DNA of 6,006 nt, from positions 1 to 6,006 of the forward strand of contig CAZKOM010000111.1 in NCBI GenBank assembly GCA_964554385.1, written 5' to 3'. Made by a program: the position numbers and the translations under genes. This document shows, piece after piece, positions 4,960-6,006 of the stretch. The notes below the pieces were generated by a model. It did no database searches and was not told where the DNA came from. It worked only from the letters and a program-made list of their open reading frames with translations. The DNA comes from JAGKXC01 sp964554385 (GTDB taxonomy: Bacteria; Bacteroidota; Bacteroidia; NS11-12g; UBA955). Numbering within the stretch: position 1 is the first letter of the stretch; each line of letters opens with the position of its first letter.

Positions 4960-5961
4960 TTAGGGCATCATCACAAACAGCAGTGTTATTAGTAAAGCAA
5001 TGCCTAAGAATCGACCTACACTTTTGGTATCTTGCCAAGTATCCGCAGTGATTTTTTGTCGTTGTTTAGGTGTTTGCATTTCATACAGCGTGCGGTTTAC
5101 ATCCATCAATGGTTTGTTTCCATTGGCGGCACTAAATTGATATTTCTGTATAATCGTCTTGGCAGTTCGAACCGTATATTTTTTACTTACATAGGGAATT
5201 CTTGCTGAAAGTATACTGGCTTCGGCCCGTAATTTCATTTCCGGAGTAAGATTGCGAAGCGCTTGCATATAAAACCAACTGCCGATTTCAATGTTGGCGA
5301 ATCCAATAAACAGTGCAACCAAACTAGATAATTCTAGAATGCCCGGTACTCCAATCATCGAATAAATAAAAATTTTCTTACCAATACGCCCCAAGCCAGT
5401 TAATGGAATACTCAATAGAGCACTCAGCATTAAAATCCCAAAGAATATTCCGATGCTGTACAAGGCCCAGCGATTTAAGCGCGATGCCCATTGAAAACTG
5501 TTAAAGGATTTTGCATCTCGCTCCGCAGCTTTCTCAACCATGTGATTATAAGTAGCTTGATACTCTAAACTGGGAATTTTGTACGGTTTGTGTCGAACAA
5601 AATTTCGATTTTGACTACTATTCTGTACATAATTTGGAGAGGCGGGCGGATTTGGTGTGGGTGTAGACGTGTAAAACTGGTTATTAAGTTCTTTATTTAC
5701 GGGGTTTTCTGATTGTATTTTTTCGGCAAGCAACGCGTTATTTTTAATTTTTGCTGATGTGGATAACGCAGACCGATTTTTTGATTGATTTTTGGGTTTG
5801 GTGGATTCTGAAGTGGACCTTTCCCATCCTCTCAGTTGCACAGAAAATCCCGACGAATGGTATCTTTTTTCCATACTACAAGAGGCCATCGACATTAAAA
5901 CCGCTGTAATCACAAGGGTTTTGATGATGTTGCCGTGGAAATTCGCTAAGATGTTTTTCAT
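4960..5961 (-). CDS. polytopic lipoprotein with YHSxG module, function unknown
   Basis: This encodes 333 residues. A long signal peptide (hydrophobic core about 13-25) ends in lipobox MASC with the lipidated Cys at 28, followed by CSMEKRYHSSGF (28-39). Residues 45-125 are polar and low in complexity, with a Pro/Thr/Asn-rich patch at 98-110. Transmembrane helices lie at about 165-187, 197-222 and 316-331. The loop GRIGKK between the first two is basic and so likely cytoplasmic, which puts the lipidated N-terminus and the domain at 223-315 (charged, helical, with a YVSKKYTVRTAKTIIQKYQ segment) on the periplasmic side. The N-terminal 80 residues match those of the protein at 1491-2171 in order: Cys-Ser-x3-[KR]-YHS-x-G, then KPxNQ/KPKNQ, then a Ser/Ala/Lys helix. 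The membrane part differs, so this looks like a shared lipoprotein head joined to different bodies. No enzyme motif is seen. Confidence 0.82.
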   Translation of the reverse strand: MKNILANFHGNIIKTLVITAVLMSMASCSMEKRYHSSGFSVQLRGWERSTSESTKPKNQSKNRSALSTSAKIKNNALLAEKIQSENPVNKELNNQFYTSTPTPNPPASPNYVQNSSQNRNFVRHKPYKIPSLEYQATYNHMVEKAAERDAKSFNSFQWASRLNRWALYSIGIFFGILMLSALLSIPLTGLGRIGKKIFIYSMIGVPGILELSSLVALFIGFANIEIGSWFYMQALRNLTPEMKLRAEASILSARIPYVSKKYTVRTAKTIIQKYQFSAANGNKPLMDVNRTLYEMQTPKQRQKITADTWQDTKSVGRFLGIALLITLLFVMMP

Positions 5962-5990
5962 AACGATGCTTACTGGTTTATTAAATTTAG

Positions 5991-5999
5991 CAAAGGATA
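5991..5999 (-). promoter_or_regulatory. weak -7-like element upstream of the 5961 gene
   Basis: On the minus strand this reads TATCCTTTG, one base longer than the Bacteroidota TAnnTTTG box, 29 bp before the ATG. Any -33 TTG would lie beyond the window edge and cannot be judged. Confidence 0.2.
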
Positions 6000-6006
6000 T
6001 TCACTA

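Overview
The window is AT-rich and has no rRNA, tRNA, CRISPR array or mobile element. It reads as part of a draft chromosome (isolate or metagenome-assembled) from the Bacteroidota, probably near the Flavobacteriales. The grounds are A/T-rich start regions with almost no Shine-Dalgarno signal, several short lipoproteins of unknown function, and two proteins that carry a Cys-Ser-x3-[KR]-Tyr-His-Ser-x-Gly module right after the lipobox. This taxonomic call is an inference.

Positions 1-2171 (+ strand): a PPP/calcineurin-like metallophosphatase cut at its 5' end; 29 bp later a small NTF2-like lipoprotein; then, after a spacer holding two copies of a 16-bp motif 31 bp apart, a lipoprotein with a C-terminal membrane helix. 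Positions 2172-2499 are non-coding and contain a run of 100 Ns. The same 55 bases lie on both sides of the Ns, so this is very probably an assembly join and not biology.

Positions 2500-4176 (+ strand): a membrane-anchored SOUL-family haem-binding protein, then a 273-bp spacer, then an exported protein of unknown function. The spacer holds a third copy of the 16-bp motif and a strong terminator-like hairpin that ends 12 bp before the start codon. A seven-codon reading frame (Met-Tyr-Asn-Asn-Cys-Cys-stop) runs into that hairpin, which looks like an attenuator.

Positions 4240-5961 (- strand): two genes convergent with the rest. One encodes an exported beta-rich protein of unknown function. The other is a 333-residue polytopic lipoprotein that appears to be a paralogue of the 1491-2171 product over its N-terminal region.

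Most products are predicted to be exported or anchored in the envelope. Nothing ties them into one pathway, and no defence or biosynthetic system is visible. The points worth following are the leader hairpin, the repeated intergenic motif and the pair of related lipoproteins.
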